Assembly (NCBI GenBank): GCA_030620095.1
Contig: JAUTXW010005180.1
Span: 911,501-975,500 of the forward strand
Length of the DNA: 64,000 nt
Origin: Kuschelorhynchus macadamiae
Lineage: Eukaryota; Arthropoda; Insecta; Coleoptera; Curculionidae
Direction: 5' to 3'
Part shown: one piece after another, positions 13,420-25,429 of the stretch
Numbering within the stretch: position 1 is the first letter of the stretch
Layout: the number at the start of each line of letters is the position of its first letter
The notes under the pieces: generated by a model
Database searches by the model: none
What the model saw: the letters and a program-made list of their open reading frames with translations, nothing else
Told to the model about the DNA's origin: nothing
Position numbers and translations under genes: made by a program

Positions 13420-14060
13420 CTAAACAATACGTCTAATTGTATAATTAGATTCGATCAACCATTTATTGATTTTATCTTTAACTTTATAGTGGCATTTTGA
13501 TCTTATATCTAATGGTAGCTCATTAAAAACCTTTGGACCTAAACAGTAAATATGATTCTGGCATATAGTATGACGAGGTTTTTGCAGGACTACATTATTC
13601 TGAGCAGCATTTCTCGTGTTTATTCCGCGGCTTAAAGTCTCTTTATAATAGTCATTATTATAGCTGATTTGTTGATAGCAGGTTACTATCTTTATATACT
13701 AGCTGTGTGGAATATCTTTTCTTTGCTGCTATTTGTAATTTTGCCATCACCGTTTTTCCTGCACTACCCCAAACCAGTGCAAAGTAAACCATTTTTAATG
13801 ATTTTAGAGGTAATACATTTCTTAGTTCATAGAATTTGAAAACTACTTTATGCTTTCAGTTACAAATTTAACTTGTTCCTTTCAACTGAAAGTTTCATCA
13901 ATTATTACTCAAATTATTAGGAATACCTCTAATACCTATATTTTTTAAGCGTTCTAGCAAAATTTGATGTGCCACAGTGTCAAAAGCTTTCTTTCTGTAA
14001 GTCCAAAAATATACCTATTACCCTGATCAAGATCTTTCAGTATACTTTCGGTTACTCTTC
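13420..14060 (-). pseudogene. Reverse transcriptase relic (CR1/Jockey-like)
   Basis: Minus-strand reading shows the palm motif KAFDTVAHQILLERLKNIGIRG in two overlapping stretches around 13,905-13,990, with AFDTV carrying the first catalytic Asp. The YADD box and thumb are deleted. A weaker segment, FALVWGSAGKTVMAKLQIA, matches the conserved WG..... l..lQ region. The end of the protein is readable: NTRNAAQNNVVLQKPRHTIC, then GPKVFNELPLDIRSK, stopping at 13,420. The N-E-L-P motif is the usual ending of these LINE proteins. Frames change at least three times. Confidence 0.85.
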
Positions 14061-14187
14061 ACAAGGCATTCTCAGTTTTGGAGCTCTCCCTGAAAGCAAG
14101 GTTTAGGTTGTTGTTTTAGAGATTATGCTATTGGTTTTTGTTCAATAGTTTATATGTTTTATTATCATTCAGCTGTGTTTACCTAAA

Positions 14188-15060
14188 CTATGTCGTTTTC
14201 ATTTCTTATTTTTATGGGTAAATCATGTTCATTTTTCTTTAAATATATTACTCCAATTACGCAGAAGGCTACTTTACATGCTTTCTCCTTTTTTAACTCT
14301 CTAACTTTTTTAAATAGATTTCGTTTATTCAATGGCAAGTCTTCACTTAAATATATTTTTCTATCAATGACTACTAAGCCACATTTTTTAGACTTAGCCC
14401 TTCAATTGTTTGACAGTTTTTAGAATACCCTTTTTTGTTTCAACATTTTTAAACTTCACCAAGATCGGACTATCATCTTCTCTTCCCAATCTAAAGCTAT
14501 CCACAATTTCTGCTTTGTTAATTGAAATTTCATTGTTCCCAAAATTTTCTCAATAATTGTGCCTGTGCTTGTTTCGGTCTGTTTTGGTACTCCTGCCTCA
14601 ATAATGTTACTTGTTTTTTCCTTCATTTCCGCATCATCAAATTTGGCTTCAAATTTATGAAGACGTTGTTTTAGTGCCTCATTTTCCTGCCTCAGAGATT
14701 TAACTTCCATCAGTATATATTCCAATTTTGTTTTTTGTCCTTCGAAGGAATCCGACATATATTGTACTGACTTTTCAAATTCCTTAAATTTGTGGTCTAT
14801 CTTTTGTTCCACTGGAGTAAGAAACTGCTTGAAGGACTTACTTATAATGAGTTTAAGCTTTTTTTCATCCATTTCCGCAAAATTACTTAGTTTTTCACGT
14901 GATTTCTGAGGATTAACCTCACTTTTTAAACCTTTATCACAACAATTGAATTTACTACAATTATTTGGAGATTCCACACGTGCCGCACAACTTTGATGGT
15001 TAGTGGCTCCACAGGCCTTGTCGTCCACAGAGTTAACCACTCTTTTTTTGCAATACCTGC
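14188..15060 (-). pseudogene. LINE ORF1 relic: zinc-finger plus coiled-coil RNA-binding protein
   Basis: A 194-codon open frame (15,040-14,456) begins inside a Cys/His cluster, CRYCKKRV...CGATNHQSCAA, similar to the PHD-like zinc finger found in ORF1 of CR1/Jockey-type elements. A coiled coil with heptad Leu/Glu follows (LEYILMEVKSLRQENEALKQ), and then a GVPKQTE segment typical of the region linking coiled coil to RNA-binding domain. A frameshift near 14,450 moves the reading frame, which continues CGLVVIDRKIYLSEDLPLNK, FKKVRELKKEKA and FCVIGVIYLKKNEHD to a stop at 14,188. This matches the ORF1 C-terminal IY..E.L....R.LF..AR.L pattern. An in-frame stop precedes the finger, so the native start is lost. 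The product would chaperone the LINE RNA. Confidence 0.82.
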
Positions 15061-17106
15061 ACTTTTTTTTTTAAATTTTTCGATTTCCGACAATTACTCA
15101 AAATAAAAATCTTTAATTTTTCTAGGGCTAGGTATGATTGTATATCATACACTTGGCCCAAAAAGAACAATGTTTGGGTAGTTTTATTCCAAATTGCCAG
15201 AGCACATGCAAAATTTGTAAACAAAACTTAAACTCCTTTTTTTTTATTTTCATTTAAATCGCACGACACTGCCTTCAATACCAGGACGACTTTAGCCTTT
15301 CAGGAACTTATCCTCATATAACATTATAATTATTTTGCTCAATATAACAAAATTTTTATGAAAATACTTGACACAAAACAAAACAACAACCTTAATCTCA
15401 AAACAACTTTATAATTAGTTCTACTCTGCCTATACAATGGACAAGAATAGCATTGGTTGGCCAGGGCGGGGGATATTTACCGGATAGTTAAAACCTTTAA
15501 ACTTAATGTTTCTTGGCATGGTAGTGCCTTTAAACGTAGACATAATAACGCTTGTTGGTATTTAATTTACTTTTGCCCAAGTGATAAATTTACGACTATC
15601 GAGAATTTAGATGTTTCCCTCACATCCGAAGATTAAAGAGAATTTGGTAATTTCTTCATCCACATTAATATGTCACACAATACATGTTACAAGATTCGAG
15701 GGGATATAAAGCTAGTTCCCTTTATCCAGGAAAATTTCATTTTTTAGAAAATCATTAGTAGTTTGGTTGCTATAAAATTCGACCGATCACCTATTTAAGC
15801 CTTTTAGTTAATTTTTTTAACATCATGAAGTTGCAGATTGAAGCTTTCTTTTGCAATTTTAAGTGTTCCGAATTTACCAATATCAGAAGGGTCATTTTCT
15901 TGTCATTGAATGTACATAATATAGAGACCCAGACAATTACTGTACAAAAAGTTGTTTATTATTTTGCTCAAATTTGCGCTTCCATGTCTAGAATATGTCT
16001 GAAGGTCATATGTATTTACTTTAATATTACTCATATCTTGATCAATTGGGGGGTTACACCCCACCGGTTAACAGGGAAAATCAGCAAAAGCGGTTATAGG
16101 GGGCTGTTAGAAATGCAAAGCAAAGCAAGAGCAAATAGTATATAGGAATAAATAGAAATTAGCTCATTTACCAGGAGGGCTTTTACGTATTGGTAATTGG
16201 TATTTTTTTACCACTTCAACCTAGAAAAAATTCTAGCTGAAGAATGCAGTTGTCATGACCACCGCGGTATGCGAATGAAATTCTTTTTAATAAAAATATA
16301 TAATTTCGTTACATTTTCCAGTTGGCTTTCATATTTGTTTGCTTTGAATAACTGTTCTCGTGTTCCTAATTATTATATTTAAAACAAAATGAGATATTTT
16401 GACAATTGCAGATGTAAAAGACGATTTAGAAAAAGTATATATACGTTTGCCCAAACGCATATTTTTTAAGATACAGTGTTTTCTAGATCCTACACCATGT
16501 ATCTTGACAAATATTCTTCATATTAGTCAAAAAATCACATCTTCAATTTTCAGTACTTATTTTTGTAAATCACTCTCTATAATGAAGATTTTATCAATCA
16601 ATAAGTTTTTTAATATGTATCCACTCTAGTAACTGAGCAATACTATTAATAAATCGCAATACCATTAAGAAAACTTAATGCTTGAAATATAATAATACAT
16701 TTAAGAGTAGATGTGAGGAAATAAGTGAAAAAGTCGTTTACTTAGGTGCGTAACCTTGTCAAAGCCATGTCAAAATATTCAAATTATTATATTTATCTTT
16801 TAAATCTGGTAAAAAGGAATTCTCAGTTTACTCCTATGTGTCACGATTACTTCTACGGAAATGATTTTCTTGATAATGTTATTTATATGTTTCTTTAGAG
16901 ACTAATTAGTCTAAAAAATTGAATAGCTATTGTTTTATTTTAGTGTTAACAGACTCACAACACATACTTGTAAATGTTTTTACACACCTTAAAATATTTT
17001 AATATACCGGGTATATTATAGGGGAAGTTTGTGTTCACGAATATTTTCAAAAAATATAACGTTCATTTTATATAAGGTTTAGAGTCTTTTCAGTACCAAA
17101 AAATCT
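15061..17106. other. Unassigned AT-rich DNA
   Basis: 15,061-15,450 may be the LINE 5' UTR. Beyond it I see only short open frames without recognisable motifs. A 15-base phrase TATAGGGGGCTGTTA near 16,098 recurs near 34,339 in the core of the large satellite element, the only link I noticed. Confidence 0.4.
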
Positions 17107-18345
17107 GAGTATATTCTTTACCCAGAACTTCCCTTGTGTGTGCTCCAATTTAGTTCGGTTCGTAGTCATTTAGTAACGTATATACTGTCTTTTCAAAAAA
17201 ATTTATCCGGTGATGTTTTGATCCACTATATTGGCTATATATACCAATATTTTACCAGTTTTTACATACTCGGCACTTCATTTTTGGGCATAATTTAAAA
17301 TAAATTGAATACCTAGTTTTTGCATTGACACTCACAGCCATTTTGTTCCGTGATGTTGAAATCGTACTAGTTTATCCCTATATCACATTTTTCTGCAAAA
17401 ATAAATTGAATAAGATTTTTTTACCTTTATTTTTAAACATTTTATTTGGCCGCTTTTTTGGTTCGCCATCTTGAATTCGTACCACAAATTCACTCTATAT
17501 TACACTTAATTCTTGCACACAATTTGAACCTAATCTAATAAGGAGTTTTTCGGTCCGATTATCTAAATATTTCATTAGGCCTCCATTTTGTTTTGCTATC
17601 TTGGATTCATATGAAAATGTTACCAGTTCATTCCTACATAATACTTGATTTTTGTGCAAAATTTGAAGCAAATTGGATAATCAGTTTTTCAGTGTTCAGG
17701 CATATTGGATTTTTACCAATTTGTCAATCTGACAAGTAATTTTTAAGTTGATGCGAACTGACAATCAGACATACAGACCGAAGGAATTTATAAAACATAT
17801 TTTTTTGGCATCTAGGGATGTTAAAACGTGAAGAAATGTAAAACCTGAGGGGGTGTTTTTTTTCCAATTACAAACATTTTATTTGCCCGCCATTTTGTTC
17901 CGCTACTTTCAATTCGTACCACAATTTTACCAGTTCATCTCTATACCACAATTAGTCATAGCATAAAATTTGAAATCAATCCATTAAGTAGTTTTTGAGG
18001 CTAATTTTTAAATATTTTATTAAGCCGCCATTTTGTTTCGCCATCTTGGATTTGTACCAAAATTTTGTCAGATGATTCCTACAAAATACTTGATTTTTAA
18101 GCAAAATTTAAGGTAAATTTGATAGGCTGTTTTTAAGTACTATTTAACATAACATTTTACTAGGCTGGTAAATGTTACCATGTCATCGCCATATGTACCT
18201 TAATTTTGATCAAAATTTGAAGTAAATCGGACAAGTAGTTTTTAGCTATGCAATGAACAGACAGACCGACAGACAGACAGACCGACGGATTTGAGAAACC
18301 ATATTTTTCCTCATCTAGGGTCCCTCAAATGTATAGATCTAATAA
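17107..18345 (+). repeat. Dispersed repeat family, copy A (two modules)
   Basis: The 5' end carries the family signature TTTACCCAGAACTTCC, then AGTCATTTAGTAACGTATAT and ACTGTCTTTTC. Internal units about 135 bp long follow, each with a GCCGCCATTTTG-type motif, a GAATTCGTACCA-type motif and CAAAATTTGAA (units at about 17,330, 17,450, 17,575, 17,885, 18,025). A terminal module with stacked GACAGACAGACCGAC occurs twice (about 17,770 and 18,270), each followed by GAATTxxxAAACATATTTTT and CATCTAGGG. Copy A is therefore two joined modules, the second lacking a 5' end. Confidence 0.85.
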
Positions 18346-18749
18346 CATTTACACAAAAAATAGAGATTTATAGATGTCGTGGGTATAGAAACTAGAAGAA
18401 AAATAATCATATTTCAAGAACGAGCAAACCGTTTTCAGAGAGAGGAGTAAAAATAAAATAGGAGGCTAGTGCCCCCATCAAAGTTGACAAATATTTTTGG
18501 TACCTATGTGGAATGCATTATTGTCCTAACGTGACTTAAATGAAATCCTATTACAACTACTACATGAGAATAAAACTGTCTAGCAGCTTTCTGCCTAGTA
18601 GAGATATTTTCTGCCTCATTTTCGGAATGAAAATGATGGGAATGCGTTAGCGTTCTGACATGTGTCAAATATAAGGCCTTGATGAATAGTATACAAAAAA
18701 AACGGCAATTTCCTTTAACTGTAACTTTCCTCTATGATTTTTTCTCATT
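18346..18749. other. Spacer between two repeat copies
   Basis: No feature recognised. It ends at TTGTTAAGAATAGTGAAGTG, which belongs to the next repeat copy. Confidence 0.4.
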
Positions 18750-19735
18750 TGTTAAGAATAGTGAAGTGTGACCCAATTTATTTCAGTACATAGCCACAGT
18801 ATATATGTGTTACTGTTACATATACTGCCTTTTCAAACATTTTTATGAGGCGCCATTTTATTCCACCGTATTGGATTCCTACCAATATTTTACCAGTTTC
18901 TTTCTTACCTATGCCAGAATTGACTTTTGGGCATAATTTAAAATAAACTCAATAAGTAGTTTTTACATTGACACATACCTCCATTTTCTTACATATTGAA
19001 TTCGTACCAGTTTATCCCATTTTCACATTTAATTTTTCTCCAAAAATTATAGTCAACTGAATAAGATTTTCTTACGTTGACTTTTTAAAAAATTTATTTG
19101 GCAGCCATTTTGATTTTTATGCAAAATTTGAGGTAAATTGGATAATTAGTTTTTTTCGTAATAATTTTTTAACATTGTTTCGCCATATCTGACTTTTACC
19201 AAAATATTACCAGGTAACTTTCATTTTTGACTTTTCAATTTTTGGCTAAAATATGAATTCAATTTTTTACGCTATGACGCCAACTGAAAGACAGACCCAA
19301 AGACGGCCCGGCGGAATTGATATATTTTGTTCGGCCATCTTGAATTAGTACCACAATTTTACTAATTGATTTCAACATAATATTTTGTTGTCTGTGCAAA
19401 ATTTGAAATAAATTAGATAAGTAGGTTTTAAATAATAATTTCTTTAACATTTCACTTGGCCGTCATTTTGTTTCTCCATATTGGATTTTCACCAAAATGT
19501 TACCAGGTCATCTCCATATGACCCTTAATTTTTTACCAAAATTTGAAATCAATCGTGTAAGTAGTTGTTTTAGCTATGCCGCGAACCCACACACTGACAG
19601 TCAGACAGACCGACGGAACTGAGAAGACATGTTTTTCGACATCCAGAAATCCTGAAACGAGAAGATCTGAAGAAATCTGGGAGGGTGATTTTTCACGATT
19701 ACAAAACTTCCTTTTACGAGGAAAGTAAAATGAAT
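18750..19735 (+). repeat. Dispersed repeat family, copy B (two modules, hairpin end)
   Basis: It starts with the family 5' motif AAGAATAGTGAAGTGTGACC, then holds roughly 135-bp units with TGGCGCCATTTT/GCCGTCATTTTG motifs. An inner terminal module sits at about 19,280 and a final one at 19,600 (CAGTCAGACAGACCGACGGA). It finishes with CACGATTACAAAACTTCC, eight bases, GGAAAGT. This C/T-G/A hairpin (CTTCC...GGAAG) marks the 3' end of the family. Confidence 0.87.
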
Positions 19736-22700
19736 TTGACCGACATCGACACCACTATCAGAAGGCTAGATTGTCTTGTTTAAATATTTTATTTGATTGA
19801 ACCTGAAAAATTATTTTGTTGAAATCCTATTTATACGTTTTTGAATTCCAGATAAAGATTAAAACCGCGCTAAACTTCAAATTAAATGGATAATTTTTAA
19901 TTTACCTATATCTGAACCTTTTGAGAATACTTAATTAAAAAATGTCGAGTAAATAATATTAGTTACTATAGTTTTAAATAGAATATTATTATGGCTTAAT
20001 TGAGAATTAATACTAATTTTAACTTTTAAAATTCTCATAAAAATATTTGTCAATTTAAAATGATATAAGCACTTTGAATTATAATAGCCAATATGAAATC
20101 AAATTGACATGTTAAAACACCGAGTCACACTGAGATAAAAGAACCAATCATTTTGCTATTTAGGCACTCTAAATACCTTTGTGACCCACATACATCTTAA
20201 AGTGGTATGCAATTTGATCACAAAATAAGATTGTACGTAGATCAGTGACCAGGTATTTTGCCAATGGAATAGTCATAATGTAAATTGTACAAACAAGGCA
20301 AAAGTTAAAGTTTTAGTTGTTTTTGTAGTAAAATAAATTAAGCTCGCCGGAATAGTAAATCTAGTAATATTAAATTATAACTGCAAATTACAGTAAATCT
20401 TTAGTTAACAGTATTATTATATTATTAAAAAATGACAAATGCCTTTTATCAAAGAAATGCTTTACATATTGGTTTTACCCAATTATATTGAATTCTGAAT
20501 TTCCTTCTTAATGAATTCTTCTATTTATGAAAGGATTGAAAAAAAATTAAATAACTACATGTATTTAGTGATAAAAGAAAGGAATAAATAACAAGGAAAG
20601 TTCTGGGTAAAGCCAATTTACCAGTTTGCGTTATAGCATACATGCAAACATTCATTTACTTACCATACATACTTAAACAAAACTACTGTTTCGATACTTC
20701 AGTAGATCATTTTTCAAAATTTAGTTTTTATTTGTTGTTAATTTATCGTTATTTTTTATTTTATTATTTTTATCATTTTTTATATTTTATAGCTTTATTT
20801 ACATAATCTAAAAAAAATCAATTATGACATTTGTTCCGTACTTATTAAAAAGAAATTTATTAGCTTTAGCTTAGCAACCAGCTACTGCAACTTACGTATG
20901 CAATCGAATTGCATGTAGTTCTAGTAGCGTTATCAGCTTATTTATTACCAAGTAAGTACTCACTGTAGTTCGGGACCATTTTAATTAATGCGTTGGCTGA
21001 GATTTAAATGTCGACGCATTTATATTGTCATATTTGATTTTGACATACTATTTTTAAATTCAATATTTGATTACGCATTAAAATACAGTACACTCTCTCT
21101 CTCTCTCAAAATCATTTTTTAAAGGCATCATCTTAGGATAAAACAGTAGTGTGTACATGGGCTTGCCATGTTATGCAACATATAACATATAAGTCTTACG
21201 CAAGTATTCTGAATAAGCTGTAACTATTTCACATAAACACATGGTAAGTTAGAACCCAGGGCAGCTGCTTGAGCTTAGAGCGCCCACGTGCAAGCAACTT
21301 TTTGGCGCCCTAGTCCAAATGCAAGTAACTTTTTTAATAAAGTAATATATTTAAAGCAACTTTTTATAGTAGGAACAAAATTTTAAATTAAAAAACTGAA
21401 AGGTCTAATAAGTAATTATGTACTACATACAATGTATGTTTGTATGTATGCAAAAATTTAAATATATTGACATAAAAAAAAATACAGACATTTAACGTTT
21501 CTTGCTTTAAGTGCTGCAAATTATCACAAATATTTTCATTGAAGTAACCGTAACTTCGTGTCGCCACGTTCTGTTTAAGCTGAGACTACGTAGTTATTAC
21601 CAAAATGGGGAACAATTTTAGGGTAACCATTTCGTGAATAACATGTAACTGTGACATTGTCTATTACGTAGATAGTACGGAATTGCGTAGTTTAAGTAGC
21701 CTAATAGTAATAATTTACCCTATTCGTCACTTCCTTATTTCTGTCTTTATTTAATCCATTTTAAAAATATATATATTTTAATACAAACAAAACAGTTGTG
21801 GCGACTACAAACACTCAAATTGAGAATATGGTGTAGAGCGTATAAAATACGATATTTGAGTTAGGATACATGCGTTTCACTTAGTTTTCTGGCTATGCTA
21901 AGGACCTAAAATTAAAACGCAGGCAATTGCTCTGGTGAATATGCTGATGATAGTCGTAAAAAAATTACCCGCCTTTAAAATTCGTTAATCTTCAATACAT
22001 TTTGGTCGAATATATTGGCCAATTTAAATCTCAAAAATCTAATTTTGGACTTTGGTTTAAATAGTAATTATCAATAAACATCTTATTATAAACATAATGT
22101 TTAATTTGTATGCATTTTTAATCTTTATACTCACAAAAACAAACATCATAGGTAAATATTTATAGGGGACATGAAAATAAACAATGGCGTTCTATTGGAC
22201 TTTTACTTTTAGGTTGGCTTGTTTTACTGAGAAAATTACTTAACATCAAGTGTCTATGACTGCTCCCATAGCTTTTATAGTTTTGGATTCTTTAAATACG
22301 CAGCTGTCACTTATACCCAATTACACTGAAGTCTTGAACACTAAGGTGGTACGAATAAAGTTAACTACAAAGTTCCCATTAAACCTATACTATATATTAT
22401 TAACGAGCGGTTACGATTCGCTAACATTCCGCCGGTTTTTTAAAATTTAATGCGTTGTGTCGTTGCATGCGGAGAGTTGCGGTACTTGAGCCACTACTAT
22501 AATTCTGCCATCTATTATAACCATAACCCTTTGTTTCGTTTTTATTTTTTGTTTCCTTAAGATACCGCTTTAGGTTGTTTTGTTCGGGTATCAAGTTGTG
22601 ATATTTTTAATTTTCTATAAAATGTGACTGAGTGAAGAAAGCTACTCTTTTTTCTTATGGTATGTGAAGCCATTCTGAAACATTTTAATCACACTTAAAC

Positions 22701-22737
22701 ACTGGTGGTGGAATTTTGCTTATGGTATTGGTACAAC
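19736..22737. other. Unassigned AT-rich DNA with a short (CT)n tract
   Basis: No gene recognised. There is a 17-base CT run at 21,091-21,107. Near 20,597 the phrase GGAAAGTTCTGGGTAAAGCC resembles the reverse complement of the dispersed family's 5' end, so a very short inverted fragment of that family may lie here. Confidence 0.45.
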
Positions 22738-23005
22738 ATGCAAATTTATAATTTGGATTTTCGGTGCTAATGAGTTTGCTCAATTTGGGATTTCAGTACT
22801 AATGAGTTTGCTTTATGGGCAATGTTTCATTCCAAAGGAGAATCTGGGAATATTTATACAAGAGCATCAACTCAAATGTTGTACCAAATAATTATTGATT
22901 ATGCAAATTTATAACTTTGGATTTACAGTGCTAATGAGTTTGCTTTAAAGGCAATGCTTGAATTCAAAGAAGAATCTGCGAATATTTCTTGAGAGATGAA
23001 CGTTA
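22738..23005. repeat. Tandem duplication inside the hAT relic
   Basis: 22,738-22,860 and 22,903-22,995 share ATGCAAATTTATAA, CGGTGCTAATGAGTTTGCT-type and GGCAATG...AAGAATCTG motifs. Two direct copies about 165 bases apart encode the same stretch of the pseudogene twice, so duplication followed or accompanied its decay. A third short copy of CTAATGAGTTTGCT sits between them (22,798). Confidence 0.8.
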
Positions 23006-23900
23006 AGTCAAATATTTGACAAATTGTAACGCAATGGTTCAATTGCGCCTATTCTGCTCGACCACTCACTTAAAGGCTTTAATTTTAATTTTAGAACTTG
23101 TTTTTCAAAAATTACCCACTTTTTTGTCGAACCAGAGAAAAATACACAGAACTCTTGAACGATGTCAAAAAAATAATTACAGTTTCATGTGAAATTTTCG
23201 CTGCATTATTAACTAACAGGTTTATTATGTGCTGAACATGGTATAAAAAAGCCTGACTATTTATTTCCAATATTCTTTTCTGAATTCCTGCTGCTTATCG
23301 CGCAATCTGGACATCATTTCTACCGCCTTTAAAAATTCTCATTATTATACTCGAATAATTTATTAGATTTGCCTCGCAATGCCAGACATTGACGCACTAG
23401 ATATTTTCATAACCTGATAACAATTTTTCTTTTCTGCATCTAAGAATCGAAGCTGAATCTGACGGATAACAGATTTGTCTTTAAGGTACTCTTTAAATGT
23501 ATCCATAATTTGATGTTTTCATTGTGGATTACACTTGTTTCATGCCTTCTAATTGATAAAGATAAAGGCCGCCAATCAAAAGCCAACTAGATTAGATAGG
23601 CTAGTACGAGATATCCCAAAAATTTTGCAAGAGAAGTCAAAAACAGAGTCTTTAGAAATTAAGTATAACAACCAGTCTCTCATAATTTCTTCTCCATTGG
23701 CAAGTTGGCAGTTATATTATTTTCTGGAGAATTTACTAAATACTTTTGCAACATCACTGGCAATATTTTGTGGCCATGGCCACCTGGATCGCTTATTGAA
23801 ATTCCCAGATGAATCGGTGACGCAGGGAAGATTTAATGCAAACGTTTCTATTGTAGTTATTTCACACACTTGTCGAAACTCAGATGTTGTAGGTTGACAT
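22738..23900 (-). pseudogene. hAT-superfamily transposase relic, ZMYM1-like
   Basis: Minus-strand blocks appear in the order of ZMYM1-like (TTF zinc finger/DUF4371) hAT proteins. An N-terminal WPWPQNIASD segment (about 23,775) comes first. EEIMRDWLLYLISKDSVFDF followed by SCKIF (23,619-23,693) is the TTF-finger region, with one of the usual two Cys replaced. HETSVIHNEN is at about 23,510-23,540, and CLALRGKSNKLFEYNNENF at 23,340-23,396. NNAAKISHETVIIF (about 23,178-23,220) is followed by VQEFCVFFSGSTKKW (about 23,115-23,160) and LKPLSEWSSRIGAIEPLRY (about 23,030-23,090), where the family has KPLSETRWESR. Several blocks carry stops or are in different frames, and the part carrying the first catalytic residues is deleted. 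The C-terminal dimerization region is only hinted at. The last about 165 bases are duplicated (see separate entry). Confidence 0.8.
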
Positions 23901-25074
23901 ATAGTATATAAAGCTTCCCATTCTACAGTCAAATATTTCTCTTAAGCGTTCTCTACAAAATTACAATATTTACTTACCATTTCACGCAAAATTATTATAC
24001 CAAGCAAAACAAGTCTTATTAACGATGAGTAAAAAATTTAAATTTTTTAACGTTAATTTATTCCAATTGTAGCATTTATAGATACCTTACAGTGGAGAAA
24101 ATAATATCTACCTATGCTGACAAGCTGTGGGAATGCGGGAAGTCCCTGTTATTTGTGCGTGGTTGCTAGATTGCTTGCCGCTGACACAGAATATTATATT
24201 CCAAATTCCATGGATGACCTGGGCCGCTGTTGCCAGAGTGGTTCGTTTATAGGTGATAGAATGGAATAAAAACAGTCTGGAATAAATATTGTGTTATTGG
24301 TAATTCGAGATACGAGCGCGGCGAGCGTCCCTTAAAAAATGCGCCAGCGTGTCCCTCACATCTTGCTCGCTCTTTTGCAGCGGCCCTGTTAGGGCCATAT
24401 ATTACATCTTCATAAATATGGGTCAATGTTTTTTATACTAGGCACCTAAAAAACATATGCACTCTTTATTAATTTATTTGCCGTACATTAGAAGAAAATA
24501 TAGTAAATTTAGAGGAACGACAGAATATGTTGCTTACTTCGCATACATTGTAATTTAATATTAGAAATGACAAAATATCTGGATCTCTTACTGTATAATG
24601 TCAAAAATGGGATATGAAAATAACGGGTTACTAAGGATATGGCAAATCTATACAATTTTGTACTTATATCTTACATAGATCTATTTCTTAATAATAACAC
24701 CAATCATACGAACATAACATGAAGTTATAATATCTTCATAACGTTAAATATATAGAAACGCAATGCTAAAACAAGTGCAGGAAATTGTGCGCTATATGTA
24801 ATTACAGTTATAAAGGAGATAGTTATTTGTTATTTGTTTAAGTAAATAATATTAATATATGGCTAAGAAATTGTCACACGCATAATACCTCATACATTGT
24901 TACAAACCCAAGAATTCGCTAAATTCTTGGACGAAGTCCGTGGAATTTCAAAATCAAGAGAGCTGATATTATAGTTGCACTTATTTGAATTTAATTCATT
25001 CCTTACTGTATACCGTAGTGGTGATTTCTTGCAATTGAAATCTCAATCATAAATTGTTGAATATTTCTTTTGAT
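23901..25074. other. Unassigned DNA with one GC-richer patch
   Basis: No gene recognised. 24,300-24,420 is richer in G+C than its surroundings, with GAGCGCGGCGAGCG and a small palindrome GGCCCTGTTAGGGCC. It could be a transposon end or an old insertion, but I cannot assign it. Confidence 0.4.
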
Positions 25075-25345
25075 TAAGAATAGTGAAGGTTAGTCCAATT
25101 TAGTTTCGTGCATAGTCATTTAGTAAAACGTCTATACTGTATTTTCAAACAGTTTTGTTGGGCGCCAATTTGATCCATCATTTTGGATTCGTATACCAAT
25201 ATTTTTCTAGTTTCTACCTATACCACTCTTGATTTTTGGTCACAATTAATAAGTAGTTTTTACACAAATTTTTTTAAGACCGCCATTTTGTTCCGGCATG
25301 CTGAATTTATACCAGTTTACCCTTATATCGAATTTAATTTTTTTT
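25075..25345 (+). repeat. Dispersed repeat family, copy C (5' part, interrupted)
   Basis: It begins at TTAAGAATAGTGAAGG and includes CATAGTCATTTAGTAAAACG and CTATACTGTATTTTC. Units with GGCGCCAATTTGATCC and ACCGCCATTTTGTTCC follow. It stops within a T-rich run where the related copy B goes on to CTCCAAAAATTATAG. The continuation is at 27,600, after the LINE insertion. Confidence 0.85.
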
Positions 25346-25429
25346 TAAATATTTTTAACAAATAGATATAATCATTGATTAGATTTATACAAAATATATA
25401 CTAAAAATAAAATAAAAAAACCAAATATA

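Larger units (their letters stand above)
13140..15060 (-). mobile_element. Internally deleted non-LTR retrotransposon (ORF1 plus RT remnants)
   Basis: ORF1 (15,060-14,188) is followed directly by a fragment of RT palm (about 13,995-13,905) and by an RT C-terminus ending at 13,420. An AT-rich 3' UTR with TTATTTATT repeats then runs to about 13,140. The endonuclease and most of the RT are missing, so the element has lost about two thirds of ORF2. The order and strand are uniform, which argues for one insertion with later internal deletion. The 5' UTR may reach to about 15,450. Confidence 0.8.

Noticed and set aside
24300..24420. GC-richer patch as a CpG-type promoter
   Set aside because: Only about 120 bases, no adjacent coding sequence, and the pattern could equally be an old transposon end.
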